Positions 1 to 11,370 of a stretch of 64,000 nt of DNA are shown in pieces (within the stretch, counting starts at the first letter, position 1; each line of letters begins with the position of its first letter). The DNA is from Evernia prunastri (lineage: Eukaryota; Ascomycota; Lecanoromycetes; Lecanorales; Parmeliaceae): positions 112,675 to 176,674 of the forward strand of contig NKYR01000087.1 of assembly GCA_003184365.1 (NCBI GenBank), in the 5' to 3' direction. The position numbers were made by a program, and so were the translations under genes. The notes under the pieces are model-generated. The model did not search any database. It worked only from the letters and a program-made list of their open reading frames with translations, and was not told the origin of the DNA.

Positions 1-1193
1 ACAGAGGCATCTCGGTTGAGAGATTTAGAGAATCTGACCAGGTTAGGAACACATTTGAATGAAAGAATCGAAAGAGAACCAATATTGCTTGCAACGGGAT
101 CAATAAAGACAGTGAGTCTGAAGAAGCCTGGAAAGAAGATACTGTATCAAACAGGATTTAATTTTTGGTCAGCCTCTTACGTCGGCGAGGTTGGGGACCT
201 CAGGCTATAACATTTTCTTCTCGGTGCGGATACTTCAGGGGCTGAGCAGCGCCTCTGGAGCGCATCGTTGTGGTTTGCGCGTCTCAAGAGTGACGCAGGT
301 ACGGCAATCTAAATCTTTAAGACGTGTCGCATATTTCACACTGCAATCCGAAATTTCCGGACTCGAAAAAGGTCTTGCTTCGATTGGTGATCCGTGAATG
401 CTTCATTCCGCAAATGTGAGTCGACTGCCGTCATTACCAGTACTTTATTTCGCAACAGCAAGATCGTAGGGTTTAGTCCTCCGACAGCTTTGGAAGGTAA
501 CATTGGTGTTGTTTCAAGCTGGCGCATAGAGTCAATCTCAACTAAATCGTGTTTCGATTTCAACACACGCGTGTTTCAGAATCGTCAAACCCGCAAAATT
601 CCATGTGGGCGTGGCCGGAGGAGCCACGCGAAGTTTCAAGCCAGATATGTAATGGGTAAGCAATGAAACGTGCGGCTAAATAATGTGGGTCTCAAATATC
701 TGCAATGAAGATACCTCATGCAACAAGAAGCAGGAACGATACTGTTGTACTGGAGACACAGTTCAAGAACAATGATGAAAATTCCTGCTGAGGACAATCT
801 TTTCATTCAAAAGCGATCGTGGATGTGGGGATTGGTGTTTGATTCCATCTCTCCGTAGGCAACAACTCTACACCGCCCTACTTCTCTTTCAGCTAAGCCT
901 GGAACATTCTGACACCTTGATAAAATGACTCAGTATGATGACAGTCCAGGACGGAGAATTTAGAAGGATGGTACCAGTGAATGGTTTAAGGCGCTTGATG
1001 GTAGGCAGGAAATGTGAAATGCGTCCGCTTTAGAACCGGAAATGCATGAGCCATGAAACCCTATGCTGCTGACAAGCTGGGATCAAGACTTCGGGTGATG
1101 GATGTGGACGGTCCTTCCCATTTAAAATGGCGAATGAAGATGATAGAGAGCCAGCAACCTGAACCGAATGGTGTGGGCTCACCTGGGCCCACT

Positions 1194-1231
1194 ATTCGCT
1201 TCGCTCATATCCACGTATGAGCGGAGCGAAT
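1194..1231. repeat. hairpin with 16-bp arms
   Basis: Bases 1194-1209 and 1216-1231 are reverse complements with a single mismatch (core ATTCGCT..AGCGAAT) around a 6-base loop. It lies in a region without genes, so it is not an obvious transcription terminator. Its role is unknown. Confidence 0.6.
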
Positions 1232-2689
1232 ATTCCGACATGAGCACGTGGGACAATGAGTAGTCGCGAAATGCATGGTAAATCGGCTGATTCGTCTATT
1301 TGTTGATGCTGACGCCACCCTGCAATGTGCCATCATAGCCCGCATTCCTAAGCTGGCTTGCCACCCTCGGTTCCTTGACTCATCACTGCTTTTAGACGCG
1401 TACCAGATCTGACATTGTACTTCGCCTGAGCTCAGAACTTACCAAAGCTACTAAACACGTCAACACAGACGGTGTCCCCGGGTTCCGTGTGTAATAATGT
1501 CGTATCCGAATCAAGACTATCGCCACGAGACCCTGATTGTGAGAAAGCGGCTTACTGTAAGGGTCTTGGACACTCGCACACTGGACGTGATATTGAGAGA
1601 ACCAGATCTGTAGTATGAGTACAGGTAACATGTCGCCTATCGCACTCGCTCCTGGGCTTCGAGTCCTTGACGTCAGCACCAGAATAGGCATACGGGTCAT
1701 CGTCGTCAGTCCCTCAATTCAAGTCATCGGCATCACAACTAGGTACTCCAAGGCTTCGGTACCTGCCAACCACCAATTTCACGTCGCAAGTGCAGAGAGA
1801 AATGGGCCTTCTCCTGTGCTTTCGACTTCATTGATCACAATACTCTCTTTCCGCAAGCACGATCTGCCAAGCTACTTCCGTCGTCGCCCCCACATTCTGG
1901 GGCCAGGGGCTCAGTGAGGGAAGGGAATGGTAAATCCTCCTTGGGTTTCGATGACCCTCATGCAGGACCAGGCTCTGCGCTCATGAGGTTAGGTCATGAG
2001 TGGCCGATACGGAGCCTTGAGGGTAGACACTGACCGCAGCCAAGATTGGCAAGCGTCTACCCAAGCCCAATTGTATGCCTCAACAAAAAGCAAAACTTGT
2101 AGCCATAATTGCAGGCTGCACATCTTGCCGTGATTGTGGTGATTTTCACAGTCGCGAAACGGGTACAACTCGAAAATGTCTCCGTTACAGGTTTGAAAGA
2201 TGGGTTTCGCGGCTATCGCATCGTTAAAATCAAACTTCGGAGACATAAGATACACCTTGAAGGACTCGGATCATGCAATGGTCCTGGAGATTGTTGGTCA
2301 CATCCTACCCGTTTTCAGCATCCAGCATTTCCCTCCAATCGCCTCTCGACCTGTTGCCGACACCAAAGTTGAATTTCATAACCTGGGCCTGTAATCTCGA
2401 CTTCGAGTTCGAGCTAGTAGCTGCAACCAGACCTGTGGCCAGCTTCATGGACCATGAAGGAGACCGTACTCGAGCCGGTAGAGAAATTAGATCTTCATCG
2501 ACCTCGATAGAGGAATGGTGTTCATGACTGGCCTGGCTCTGCTCGAGACGGAGTCCAGGACAAGAACCCTTGCGCTGGATACGCAGATCTAGTCTGAGGG
2601 ACCTTGCCGTTGTGATCAGAGTCAGTGTCTCAGTTCTGGGGAATGAAATCCGGCTAGAGTAGTCGAGGTCTCGGGATTATGTGGTAAGG

Positions 2690-3050
2690 TCAGCAGCCAT
2701 CTCCCTTGTTTTGTAAGCTCAGGTATTTCGGAATTCCAGGGAAGTTACCTGAACTTGCCGCTATTTCTTGTTCTTGAGATTGAGGTACAATGGGGTTTCT
2801 GGGACGACTCCCTTAACGCTACAGCCATCTGATTCTTGAGCTTGGGAGTAACAGGATCTTAGGAAACGTTACCGTAACGCAGGTGCGCAGCAGCCATCTC
2901 TTTGTTCGTAAGCTCAAGTATGACAGAACTCTGGGGGGCGTTACCTCAACGTGCCGGCTTATTCTTTACCTCTTAAGCTGGGGAATAAATTTCCGTGATT
3001 TCAAAGCTCTGCTGTTGTTCTGTAAGCCGGGAAGAAGACTGCGGTTTCGA
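2690..3050. repeat. diverged tandem repeat, about 95-bp period
   Basis: A pattern with CAGCAGCCATCTC, TTGTAAGCTCA and GTTACCT landmarks appears at about 2690-2790 and again at about 2885-2985. A weaker copy lies between them and a partial one after. The copies differ at many positions, so it is old. No coding potential is seen. Confidence 0.5.
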
Positions 3051-3150
3051 TTCTGAAAATGTTCCTAGGTATTGGCACCTGTTTAGTGATCCAACTGTTG
3101 TGTATGCGTCAGCAATAATTACAAATGCGATTCGTCATTCTATTCTATAA

Positions 3151-3160
3151 TATATAAAAG
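3151..3160 (+). promoter_or_regulatory. TATA box of the 3317 reductase gene
   Basis: TATATAAAAG lies 157 bases upstream of the ATG at 3317, which leaves a leader of roughly 120-130 nt. No other gene starts nearby. Confidence 0.55.
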
Positions 3161-3316
3161 CTGTCCTCTGGTTCCAGTCCCTATATGACAGTCATTGATC
3201 CTGTCTTGTTCGATTTTCTTGAGCCCTTCTACCTCAATTACCATTCGACCAACATCTGGCTTGTCCCAACACCAAACTTCCATAACGATCTAAATCCCCT
3301 ATAAATACAACCATTA

Positions 3317-4357
3317 ATGGCAGGAGACCTCATCCTCGCAACGGGAGCCTCGGGCCACCTGGGTCATCGAACCGTGGTGCTCGCCTTAGAGGCCGGCTAC
3401 GAGGTCCGCGCGGCAGTACGATCCCAAGCGAAAGCAGAAACGATTGTTTCAGCTCCGTCCATCAAAGCACTCGCCCCTGGCTCCAAGCTAGACTTCATCA
3501 TTGTGCCCGACATCGTCGCCGACGGCGCCTACGACGGCGCAGTCAAAGATGTAACAGCCATCTTACACGTCGCCTCTCCGCTCGCTCCCGTCACTGAAGA
3601 TTACGAGCGTGACACCATTGCACCCGCAGTCAAAGGGACCACCAACATCCTCAAAGCCGCCGCCAAAGAGCCCTCCGTCAAGCGCATCGTCATTACCTCT
3701 TCCGCCGCCGCCGTCATACCACAGGATGCCACGACGTTTGAAGCAACCCGCGTGTACACAGCTGATAAGGGAATACCGGATCCCTCAGGTCCGTATGGAA
3801 GCAGCTTCGAGGCCTATGCCGCCGCCAAAACGAAAGCGCTGAACGCGACGAAGAGATTCATTGAGGCAGAGAAGCCTTCCTTCGATGTCATCAACGTGCT
3901 ACCTACTTTCTTCGTTGGCAAGAACGAGCTTGTCACTGACTCCAAGAACATCTTGAGCGGGACCAACGCCTTCGCCTTCGCGCCCATCCTTGGCCATGTA
4001 TCGGACCAGGCCTTACCGGGTAGCGTGAACCATGTCGACGATGTCGCAAAGGTTCACTTACTGTCGCTGGACCCCAAGATAGAGGGGAACCAAGACTTCG
4101 GCATCCAGGCTGGAGGTACCAATGGTATCGTTTGGGACGACAACATCGAGATCGTCAAAAGGCGTTTTTCAGAGGCTGTCAAGGATGGTAGGTTGCCTGC
4201 AAGCGGAAGGCAGCCGACGAAGACCGTCTTGTATGATACTAGCCGGACGGAGAAGGTGCTCGGGATCAAGTTTCAGAGCTACGAGGATGCGGTTGTCAGC
4301 GTCACTGAGCACTACCTTGAGCTTCTTGAGAAGGAAAGTGGGAAGGGTGAACTCTGA
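3317..4357 (+). CDS. NAD(P)-dependent epimerase/reductase (extended SDR)
   Basis: The protein is 346 aa in one exon. It is an extended short-chain dehydrogenase of the cinnamyl-alcohol/dihydroflavonol/GRE2-like ketoreductase group and is expected to be cytosolic. The N-terminus has the Rossmann motif TGASGHLG (residues 9-16). ITSSAAA around residues 126-132 fits the conserved serine strand, and Y167-xxx-K171 is the catalytic pair. Length is normal for the family. The start is the first ATG after a good TATA box. It stands alone, 13.7 kb from the polyketide cluster, so a role in that pathway is unlikely. The substrate cannot be read from the sequence. Confidence 0.88.
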   Translation: MAGDLILATGASGHLGHRTVVLALEAGYEVRAAVRSQAKAETIVSAPSIKALAPGSKLDFIIVPDIVADGAYDGAVKDVTAILHVASPLAPVTEDYERDTIAPAVKGTTNILKAAAKEPSVKRIVITSSAAAVIPQDATTFEATRVYTADKGIPDPSGPYGSSFEAYAAAKTKALNATKRFIEAEKPSFDVINVLPTFFVGKNELVTDSKNILSGTNAFAFAPILGHVSDQALPGSVNHVDDVAKVHLLSLDPKIEGNQDFGIQAGGTNGIVWDDNIEIVKRRFSEAVKDGRLPASGRQPTKTVLYDTSRTEKVLGIKFQSYEDAVVSVTEHYLELLEKESGKGEL

Positions 4358-7300
4358 TTGATGATCGGTAAGCAAGCACCAGGTTTTGAATCTCCTTAGT
4401 GTTAGATAGACATTCTCTTTAGCATCGTAGTCAGAAAATAGAGACGTGAAGTGACTTCTTTGAGATTATCTCCAGTTCTTGCGTATGGCACAACGTGAGA
4501 CCGTCGCAGCCGTAAGCGATAAACAGCGTGTATCATTGTATCTAGCTACAATGACCATCAATCCAAGGTGATATACTGCATGTTGCCCTTGTTGAAGGCA
4601 CAAAATAAAAGGACCAAATCAATCCAGGGGTCCTGCATGAGATCGATAAAGTGAACGAACTGAATGACTGCTCTAGCTCAGATATTATAACATTCTTAAT
4701 TGCATCCATTTCCAATCAACCCTGTGCTCCAGACGTAGCAGAAGCAATGCAAAGAGAGCGAAGTCTATGGTTAATCTTCAGGCGCTATACCGCAGAAGAG
4801 CCACGGATGTGAGGAAACCTTCCCTTTATTTCGGTCCTGACAGGTACATTGAGTCCCGAGGATAGGCTGAGGACAGTTGTAATCTGGAAGAAAAGGCGTC
4901 AGATGGGGCATTATCAGAGGTCGAAATGCAACACTCTGGCGGGTGCAAAGTCCCTCGCTCTAATTTCCAGATGGAGTGAATAGCCTTAGAATCGCCCTTT
5001 GAGCGTAGACCGGTTGTCCTTACGCGAGTGCTCCCGCGGCCAGTGCCGCTGAGAAACTGGACACAGGCACCACAGAGTCGAATAGATCATGTTCCGAAGA
5101 GGTAAGTATACAGGTAGTGTACTTTAGAATAACAAGGTGTTATCGCCAAGCCACTAGTCCGGTAGGGCTGATTGCCACCATTGTCAAGAAAGGCTGCGGC
5201 TGTCTGGCGTCAGCTTTTTTCTTCATGTTCACCAAGTATATTCTTTCTCATCCGTGCCTACAGCATACGACACACATATGTCTTTAAGCACATCGGGATC
5301 CACGTCTGAGTGTCTAACTCCTTATTGTCGCCGGCTGCAAGTTCCGTTGAGGTTCCTCGTCGTTGACCGTCGTCCCATTGGCTCGACTTTGACTGAGCCA
5401 TACTGAGTGAACCATCAACCAACCAAACCACGCCAATGATCTCCGATGAATAGAAATAGGGGTCTTTCGTCTTATCTTCCTTTCTCACTCAAATCCAATC
5501 GCTACGCTGTATTTCTTGCAAGCTTACAATCTCGACATGCAGCAACTGATCGATGATACTTGTGTAATCTGTCCTGTGCCATGAGGCATTTCAATCTACA
5601 CACGTGAACAATTATGAGCACTCAATTAGATCTTACGTACACACAATGTGTCTCGACTCGACCGTTTCGTCATACGGTGTGGCCTCTGCCACGAGGACAA
5701 AGTGTATGCCAAATTCCGGGGTGAGCCTCACTCAGACTTTAGAGCCTCAGGCTCCAGAGCCATAGCCCATGAGGGATGAGGCTCAGGCTCAGGACAAACG
5801 CAATCTATCTAGAGGAATGTTGCGCAGCACATGTGATCTCCCTGCCGTCCCTTGATCTACAACAGGATCATTGCCGCGCCTATAAGCGACAACACACTGG
5901 TCAGACAATGGGTCTGCTCTGACAGGTCTTATCATATTCGACCTACACAGACATCATTATGGACATTACGACCTGTCTTATCAGACGGATGAGCTTACTA
6001 AATCCCCGTGTCTCGTGTGATTCCCACCGCTTCAATCCGACCGCTTCGTCGATCTGACGATCCACGACTGAGGATGTGTATTTCATTTGTTGCGGAAAGC
6101 CAAGGCCTGTCGAGCCACTCGGCCGAGTTGTGTCGTGATCAAGAGCTGCACTTCCACTTTTTGAAGTATGAGCATGGGACAGCATACAAGAGTCCGACCA
6201 ATGTGACTCTTCATCGACTAGAGTCTATGATGCAATGACCTGTCCCATCAGACAACCACATATGCGGAACGGCAGCTCCCCCGAGGACCATGTAGCCAGA
6301 TATCTCTGTTAGCATGACATTGCTATGCAAAGATCCAGTCGGAGAAATGCTGGAGCCATGAAGGATCGTCAGGGCAGTTTTCGTGGGTCGCTCTGCCGCT
6401 CGCAGTAACTCGGTGTCCTCCGACTGGGAGGATTCGTTGCCATACTCTAATCTCTCTATAAACGCGCTAATCGCAGCTATGGCTTCAATGAACCCTCGTG
6501 GGGGTGAGAAACATTTGCCACTCTAAAGTTTCGACTCACCACACCTTCAACTCAATTAACAGTTAAAATTGATCCAATGGGTTGGCGCACGTTGCAGATA
6601 ACGAATTGAATTCTCTTTTCTCTTTGCGTCGACCTACCTCATGCGGATACATTGCCGGCGTTGTAAGAGGTGTTATCGTGGATTCTGCAGAGGTCCGCAT
6701 TGTTACGAACGCCTGCAAGCTATTGTCTCTCTTTTACCACTCCTATCCCTACGCCCATCGTCTCTCGTTCGACGGTCAGCTGGTCGAATTCATCGGCAGT
6801 ATCATGCACTGGCCCATTCAGTGTATTGCCGTAGTACCTGCCAGCAGGCTTCCGTGCGGAGAGGCGATCGCGAGCCGCGTACGTCAAGCTGACCAGGACA
6901 TTAGCTATGACTGTGGTACTGCCTGGCCTTGTATGTCGGAGCCGGCGTATGACAAGCTGTCGGTGAATGTGGATTTCCCATGCTGTATGACTGTGACACA
7001 GTGATGTGACGACAGGGCCGTGCTGATGTGCTGATATAGCTGTAGGATGTTTTACGGCTCGATTTAGAGGCGGTACGGGCTATGAGTAATCTAAGTCATG
7101 ACTAAATAGACACTCGATCATCGCTCGCACCGGAGAGCTGCCTCGGAAGCGCGCGGGTCGTGTAGGATCCATATCGTTCACGAATAGGTCGCAGGATGGA
7201 TGGCTGTGCCTTTTGCAGGTCGCACCTGGCCCGTGCCAGATGTATAAGGGTCATGACTTCCTCAAAATTCTATATGCAATCACCCCACTACACCTCTCAA

Positions 7301-7364
7301 GCCCCCTCTACTTCCGCATTCCCGTATCTTACCTGGCGACAAACCTTCGATATTCGAAAACACT
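4358..7364. other. 3-kb interval without a supportable gene
   Basis: Several frames of 75-140 codons are open, the longest at 6582-7004 on the plus strand, but it starts with TTG, has no early ATG and shows no family features. Around 5740-5800 there is a short run of GAGGCTCAGGCTC-type repeats. I see no RNA gene or mobile element. Confidence 0.5.
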
Positions 7365-8709
7365 ATGCACAAGTCTACGTACCTACCACTCCTCGCCACA
7401 CTTGTCACCGTCACTCTTGTCGCCTCATCTCCCATCAAAGGACCTCCTCATGAAATCCGCCAAGTTGTCAACTGCACTGATCCTAACGCCATCGCCAGTG
7501 GATCATGCTGGGATGAGCTTCATCTCGCGGACTATCTTACAAAATGGAATGATAACAGACCCATATGCACAACAGTCGACGGTACTCCCGAAGACGGTGC
7601 CAACTGCTGCGCCTTTAATGAAGTCTGGTCTACCTGTTTCATACGCCTCGCAATGGGGAACCATGGCTACAACTGTATCAACATAAATGAAGGGACATGT
7701 CCCAACTTTGAAGTCGGTGCAGGCACATCTCCTGAAGTGCGCTACATCCTGGGAACCATGTACAGTGAGTCCGGCTTCATTGTCCAAATATCCTCATAAG
7801 CTGTACTAACCCAAGACACTAGGCATCAACAACTTCTTCAGTAATTGGAACGCAGCACTACCTTACGCGACCCTTTCAGGCCTACTCATCAACCAGCCCA
7901 TTATCCTCCAGATCGACCCCAAACAAAAGACCAACCTCATTCTCAGCGACCTCCTCTCCGCCCTGACAGCCGGTTTGTCGTTTATAGCCGGACCCGAACT
8001 CTCCGGCTTAGCCGGTACAGCCGCTTCTGCGCTTGTGAAGGGTCTACAGGAAGCTCCCTCGGTGGCGGCAGCCATCTGGCCCAGCGGTACCGCTGATTCC
8101 CAAAACCAGCAGCTCGCCAACCTTGACAGCTTCCTCTCGCAAATCGATTCAAACTTCACAGCCCAAATCACAAAGGGTCTCTACACCATCATGAGCGACG
8201 TCCCATCGTTCAACGGGTTCGCGTCGTCCGGGCAATTCTCAGGTCCCAACAACCTCTCGCTACCTGTGGACTCGGACAACCTGGCCCTAGGCCTGCGCAC
8301 CTTCATCCTGTCCAGCGCCATGTCGGCCAACAAATGGAGCGCCTTTATGGAAGACGATGTGACCATGGCGGATGTCGCCAGCTCGGTTACGGGATCCGGC
8401 GGCTTCGACTGCACGTTCGGCCCCAATAACATCTGCATCAGTTCCGTCGACACGACCCCCGTCTTTTATAGCAACTCTACCGCCCGTGCCTACAGCCTAG
8501 TCCTGGACGGCGCCGGGCCCGACCCAACCTCTTTTCTGAACGAGATTGTCAACAAAGATTGGTCTACTCTCGAGCTGCTGTTCGATGGCGCGTACAACTG
8601 CAGCACTGCCCCTGGTGGTAGCGGCATCGGGAAACCGTTGGACTTCTTCAACGGGACCGCTCTCAATTTTGCCTGTATGAGCCAATTACCGATTGGAGTA
8701 AAGGAGTAA
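7365..8709 (+). CDS. secreted cysteine-containing protein of unknown function, two exons
   Basis: The exons are 7365-7764 and 7823-8709. The 58-nt intron has a GTGAGT donor, a CTAAC branch point and a TAG acceptor. The product is 428 aa. Residues 1 to about 22 form a signal peptide (charged start, LLATLVTVTLVASS core). The first 130 residues hold a cysteine-rich module with paired Cys in ANCCAFNE and Cys-containing WSTCFIRLA and YNCININEGTC. The longer C-terminal part has hydrophobic helices (about residues 180-220) and more cysteines. Several N-glycosylation sites (NCT, NFT, NLS, NST, NCS, NGT) support secretion. It resembles conserved secreted hypothetical proteins of Pezizomycotina, but I do not know its function. 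Confidence 0.75.
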
Positions 8710-9144
8710 GGGATGTTTGGGTCGTCATCGCCGATTTTGGCTGGAATGTTGCGTTCCGTTACTGTTTCTTTCTTCATGCGGGGCGTTTGCGTTCGTTTTC
8801 TGCACGACTTAATATGCGACCCGGCGTTACCGACTGTGCATGTTGGAGATTCTCGGATGGTTAATGCGTCTTGCTGCAATGCCAATTTTCATAGATCATT
8901 CTTTGGACATATTTTCGGTACCTAATTTTAACTGGTTGTCTTAATTAGCGCATCGATGGCTTGAGTCCTGAGCATTTTCCGGCCGCTCGCTTCTCGAGAA
9001 GGCTAAATCGTATTCTCTAGTCGATCCATCCTCCCGCTTCTGTGAACTGCCGTTCCAACCAGCTTATTTGCACGAGGCAGATCGGTCCCATCTCCGTCTG
9101 GACCTTCTCCCTTCCCCAGTACGCTTCCTTTCCACCTGACCCTG
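8710..9144. other. intergenic, nothing recognised
   Basis: Lies between the convergent ends of the secreted protein gene and a low-complexity minus-strand frame. No open frame of interest and no repeat seen. Confidence 0.5.
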
Positions 9145-9738
9145 TTATTCAGCACGCGCCATCTCACCGCCCCTCTCACCGCCCATCTCATCCTCCCCCT
9201 TCCCTCCAATCCCCTCACCGCCCTTCGTCGCCTCACCCTCAACCCCATCCTCCCCCTTCCCCTCCCCCTTCACCTCCCCCTCCCTCCTCCAAACCAACAA
9301 CCTCCCCACCACCCTCTCCACATCCACCTTCGCCCTCAACGCCTCCACAACACTACCGACGCCAAACCCCTCCCCCCACAGCCGCGCCTGCTCGTCCGGC
9401 TGCTGCCCGCCGCCATCGGCCGGTTTCAAAAGGCGGCGCTTGCGGAGCGGGGCGCTGGGTTCGATGTTCATGTTGATGTAAGTACGGGTGCGGGTGCGGG
9501 TGTCGATGCTGGCGTTGTGGGTGTGAGAGTAAGAGTGAGAGTGAGAGTGAGAGTGTTGGTGGGCGTTCGCAACGAGCGTTTCCGCGCTCGACTCGATGTC
9601 CGCCCATGATGGCCACTCGCGAGGACTGAAAGCGGAAGGCGGAAGGAATTCGGGGGGTGGGGGCTGTTGGGGTGGTGAGGAGGGGGCGGTGGCGGTGGCG
9701 CGGGGTGGGGAGCGGGGGGGTTCGAAGGGGTTTGGCAT
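9145..9738 (-). CDS. low-complexity hypothetical protein
   Basis: The ATG at 9738 gives 197 aa. The N-terminus is proline-rich (PFEPPRSPP, QQPPPPEFLPP). A histidine-serine run (HSHSHSHSYSHTH), an arginine/threonine run and a glycine/glutamate-rich tail follow. The middle (residues about 125-160, with VEALRAKVDVERVVGRLLVWR) looks like a normal amphipathic helix and is the best sign that the frame is real. The frame stays open upstream of the ATG, but only through an Asn run encoded by a TTG microsatellite. No family is recognised. It could be a non-coding purine/pyrimidine-skewed stretch. Confidence 0.4.
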   Translation of the reverse strand: MPNPFEPPRSPPRATATAPSSPPQQPPPPEFLPPSAFSPREWPSWADIESSAETLVANAHQHSHSHSHSYSHTHNASIDTRTRTRTYINMNIEPSAPLRKRRLLKPADGGGQQPDEQARLWGEGFGVGSVVEALRAKVDVERVVGRLLVWRREGEVKGEGKGEDGVEGEATKGGEGIGGKGEDEMGGERGGEMARAE

Positions 9739-10511
9739 TTTCCGGATAGTTTGGTTGTTGTTGTTGTTGTTGTTGTTAGTGTGGGGAGGATGAGGTTGAG
9801 TGAGGTGTTGAGTGATCGTCAAGGTTGATGGTTGATAGTTGGCTTTCTTTGTTATGGGATCTGGTTGCGGGTGTGAGGCGGGGGTGAATCTGTGTTGATT
9901 GATAAAGGGGCTAAGAACAAAGGCTGGAAGATCTGAGGGGGCAATGTGCGTTCTTTTCTTCTGCTGTTCTGCAGTGTGGAAGTTGAAAGGAAGGAAGAGA
10001 AAGGTGCCACGCATGGAATGTGTGTGATTGAGGTTTTAGTGAATTTTTTTTTGAGGTTGTTTGAGCAGTATTGGATGCTACCTCGTTTTGCTTTTGAGAT
10101 AACTAAGGCAATTAATAACCAACATCGAGGCCCTCATCCAATTCATCTGGATTTATTTCGAACCCGAACAAGTCGAATTGTTTATTTTGTAAGTAAGATA
10201 GAGGTTTCAAGAACAAGTCCCTAGCAACCGTGACCATTTCCCACCAACGCGCCTTGAATATATCCGTCCACTCATCTCTCTCTCTATCTAAGCTACGACC
10301 TCTGCTGTAGTCCCTTACGATCCTCAATGTCACCCACAGCCTGCGCGTGAGATCATGCTATCCGATTGTCCATGCTACTGTCCAACATCTACCAACCCTC
10401 AACAGGGGTCACATGAGCCCAGTGTCGGACGAAGAGCCCAAACAGAAACAAGGCGCTCGCAACATCGAAGAAGAGGATCAAGACAGTCCAGCTCGACATG
10501 TGTGGCTGGTG
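9739..10511. other. intergenic with TTG microsatellite
   Basis: Contains (TTG)n from about 9753 to 9777. The rest has no supportable gene on either strand. Confidence 0.5.
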
Positions 10512-10670
10512 TCAGGAGGGAGCGGGATCGATTGCGGTGCTATCGGGAGCCTGAGAAGTCGAGACTGCAGGGTCGACGGTGTCGACTGGAAGGGCGTAGG
10601 CGGCACACACAGATGCAACGAGGATGCAGACGAGGACGGCTAGACCGGTTTTGAGTGCAGAGGGGGCCAT
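10512..10670 (-). CDS. possible short secreted peptide
   Basis: The ATG at 10670 opens a 52-aa frame with a clear signal-peptide shape: KTG, then a hydrophobic LAVLVCILVASVCAAYA core, then a short acidic Ser/Thr/Pro tail without cysteines. It is too short to assign. It may be a first exon whose continuation I could not place, or a chance frame. Confidence 0.3.
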   Translation of the reverse strand: MAPSALKTGLAVLVCILVASVCAAYALPVDTVDPAVSTSQAPDSTAIDPAPS

Positions 10671-11370
10671 GTTGATGATGGAGAGGATGTGCGGAGGTAG
10701 AGAGAAGGGAGACACAGAGGCAAAGTTGGAGAGAAGATCGTATTTAAGAAGTGTGGTGGAAGTGTTGTTGATGCGAACTGTGTCAAAGATTGCGGAAAAG
10801 GGTTTTGTGTTACTTTGAGCAAGCAGTTCCAGACCTCTACCGATTTGATCCAGAGCTCTTGCTCGTCCATCCATATGTTCGCCGCAACCTGACAGATGCG
10901 GCTCTTCAAAGATAGATTCCTCTTTTCATGTGGATTCAAGATAGCAGGCCGTACCATGCATTTGGAGCGAAGAAGCGGCGTGTGAGGGAGACTTCACCAT
11001 GTATTTCAGGCGCATTGCCGGAAAAAGCGTCATCATTGTCCAGAATTCTCCCTTAAATGATATGATCCTTTACCAGACCTAAATTTTCACAGACAACGTG
11101 GACCTCTTCGGGTCGATATGCACAGATATCTTCGGAAAAGATAAAATGGAGCTTCTGTCAAGACTGAAAGACGACGCGCTACTCAAAAACCATGATAGTT
11201 TTCATCACATTTTCCTAAAAAGCATTGTTTGTTTGCTCAGAAAGGGCTTGACCCTCGATAGCAAATGTCGCATACTCGATGCGTGCGAACGAAAGGGCGG
11301 AGTTTGTTTTTACCTCGATTCGCATTCCTTCGGTCCAAGCAGCAGACCTGCTCTGTACCCATCATGTCAA
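10671..11370. other. intergenic, nothing recognised
   Basis: Short frames only; no known motif, repeat or RNA gene seen. Confidence 0.5.

Larger units (their letters stand above)
1..3316. other. gene-poor left end
   Basis: I see no convincing coding region here. The open frames are short, mostly lack an ATG start and resemble no family I know. Two structures stand out and are listed separately: a 16-bp hairpin at 1194-1231 and a diverged tandem repeat around 2690-3050. The last 200 bases contain the promoter of the reductase gene that starts at 3317. Confidence 0.6.

Noticed and set aside
1392..2527. Several 85-100 codon frames on both strands
   Set aside because: Overlapping, without family resemblance, signal peptide or splice signals that join them.
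6582..7004. 140-codon plus-strand open frame
   Set aside because: Begins with TTG, has no early ATG, no signal peptide or motif, and no splice context that extends it.
9042..9476. Pro/Ser-rich plus-strand frame
   Set aside because: Pure pyrimidine-skew low complexity; the opposite strand frame has at least one ordinary helical segment and an ATG.
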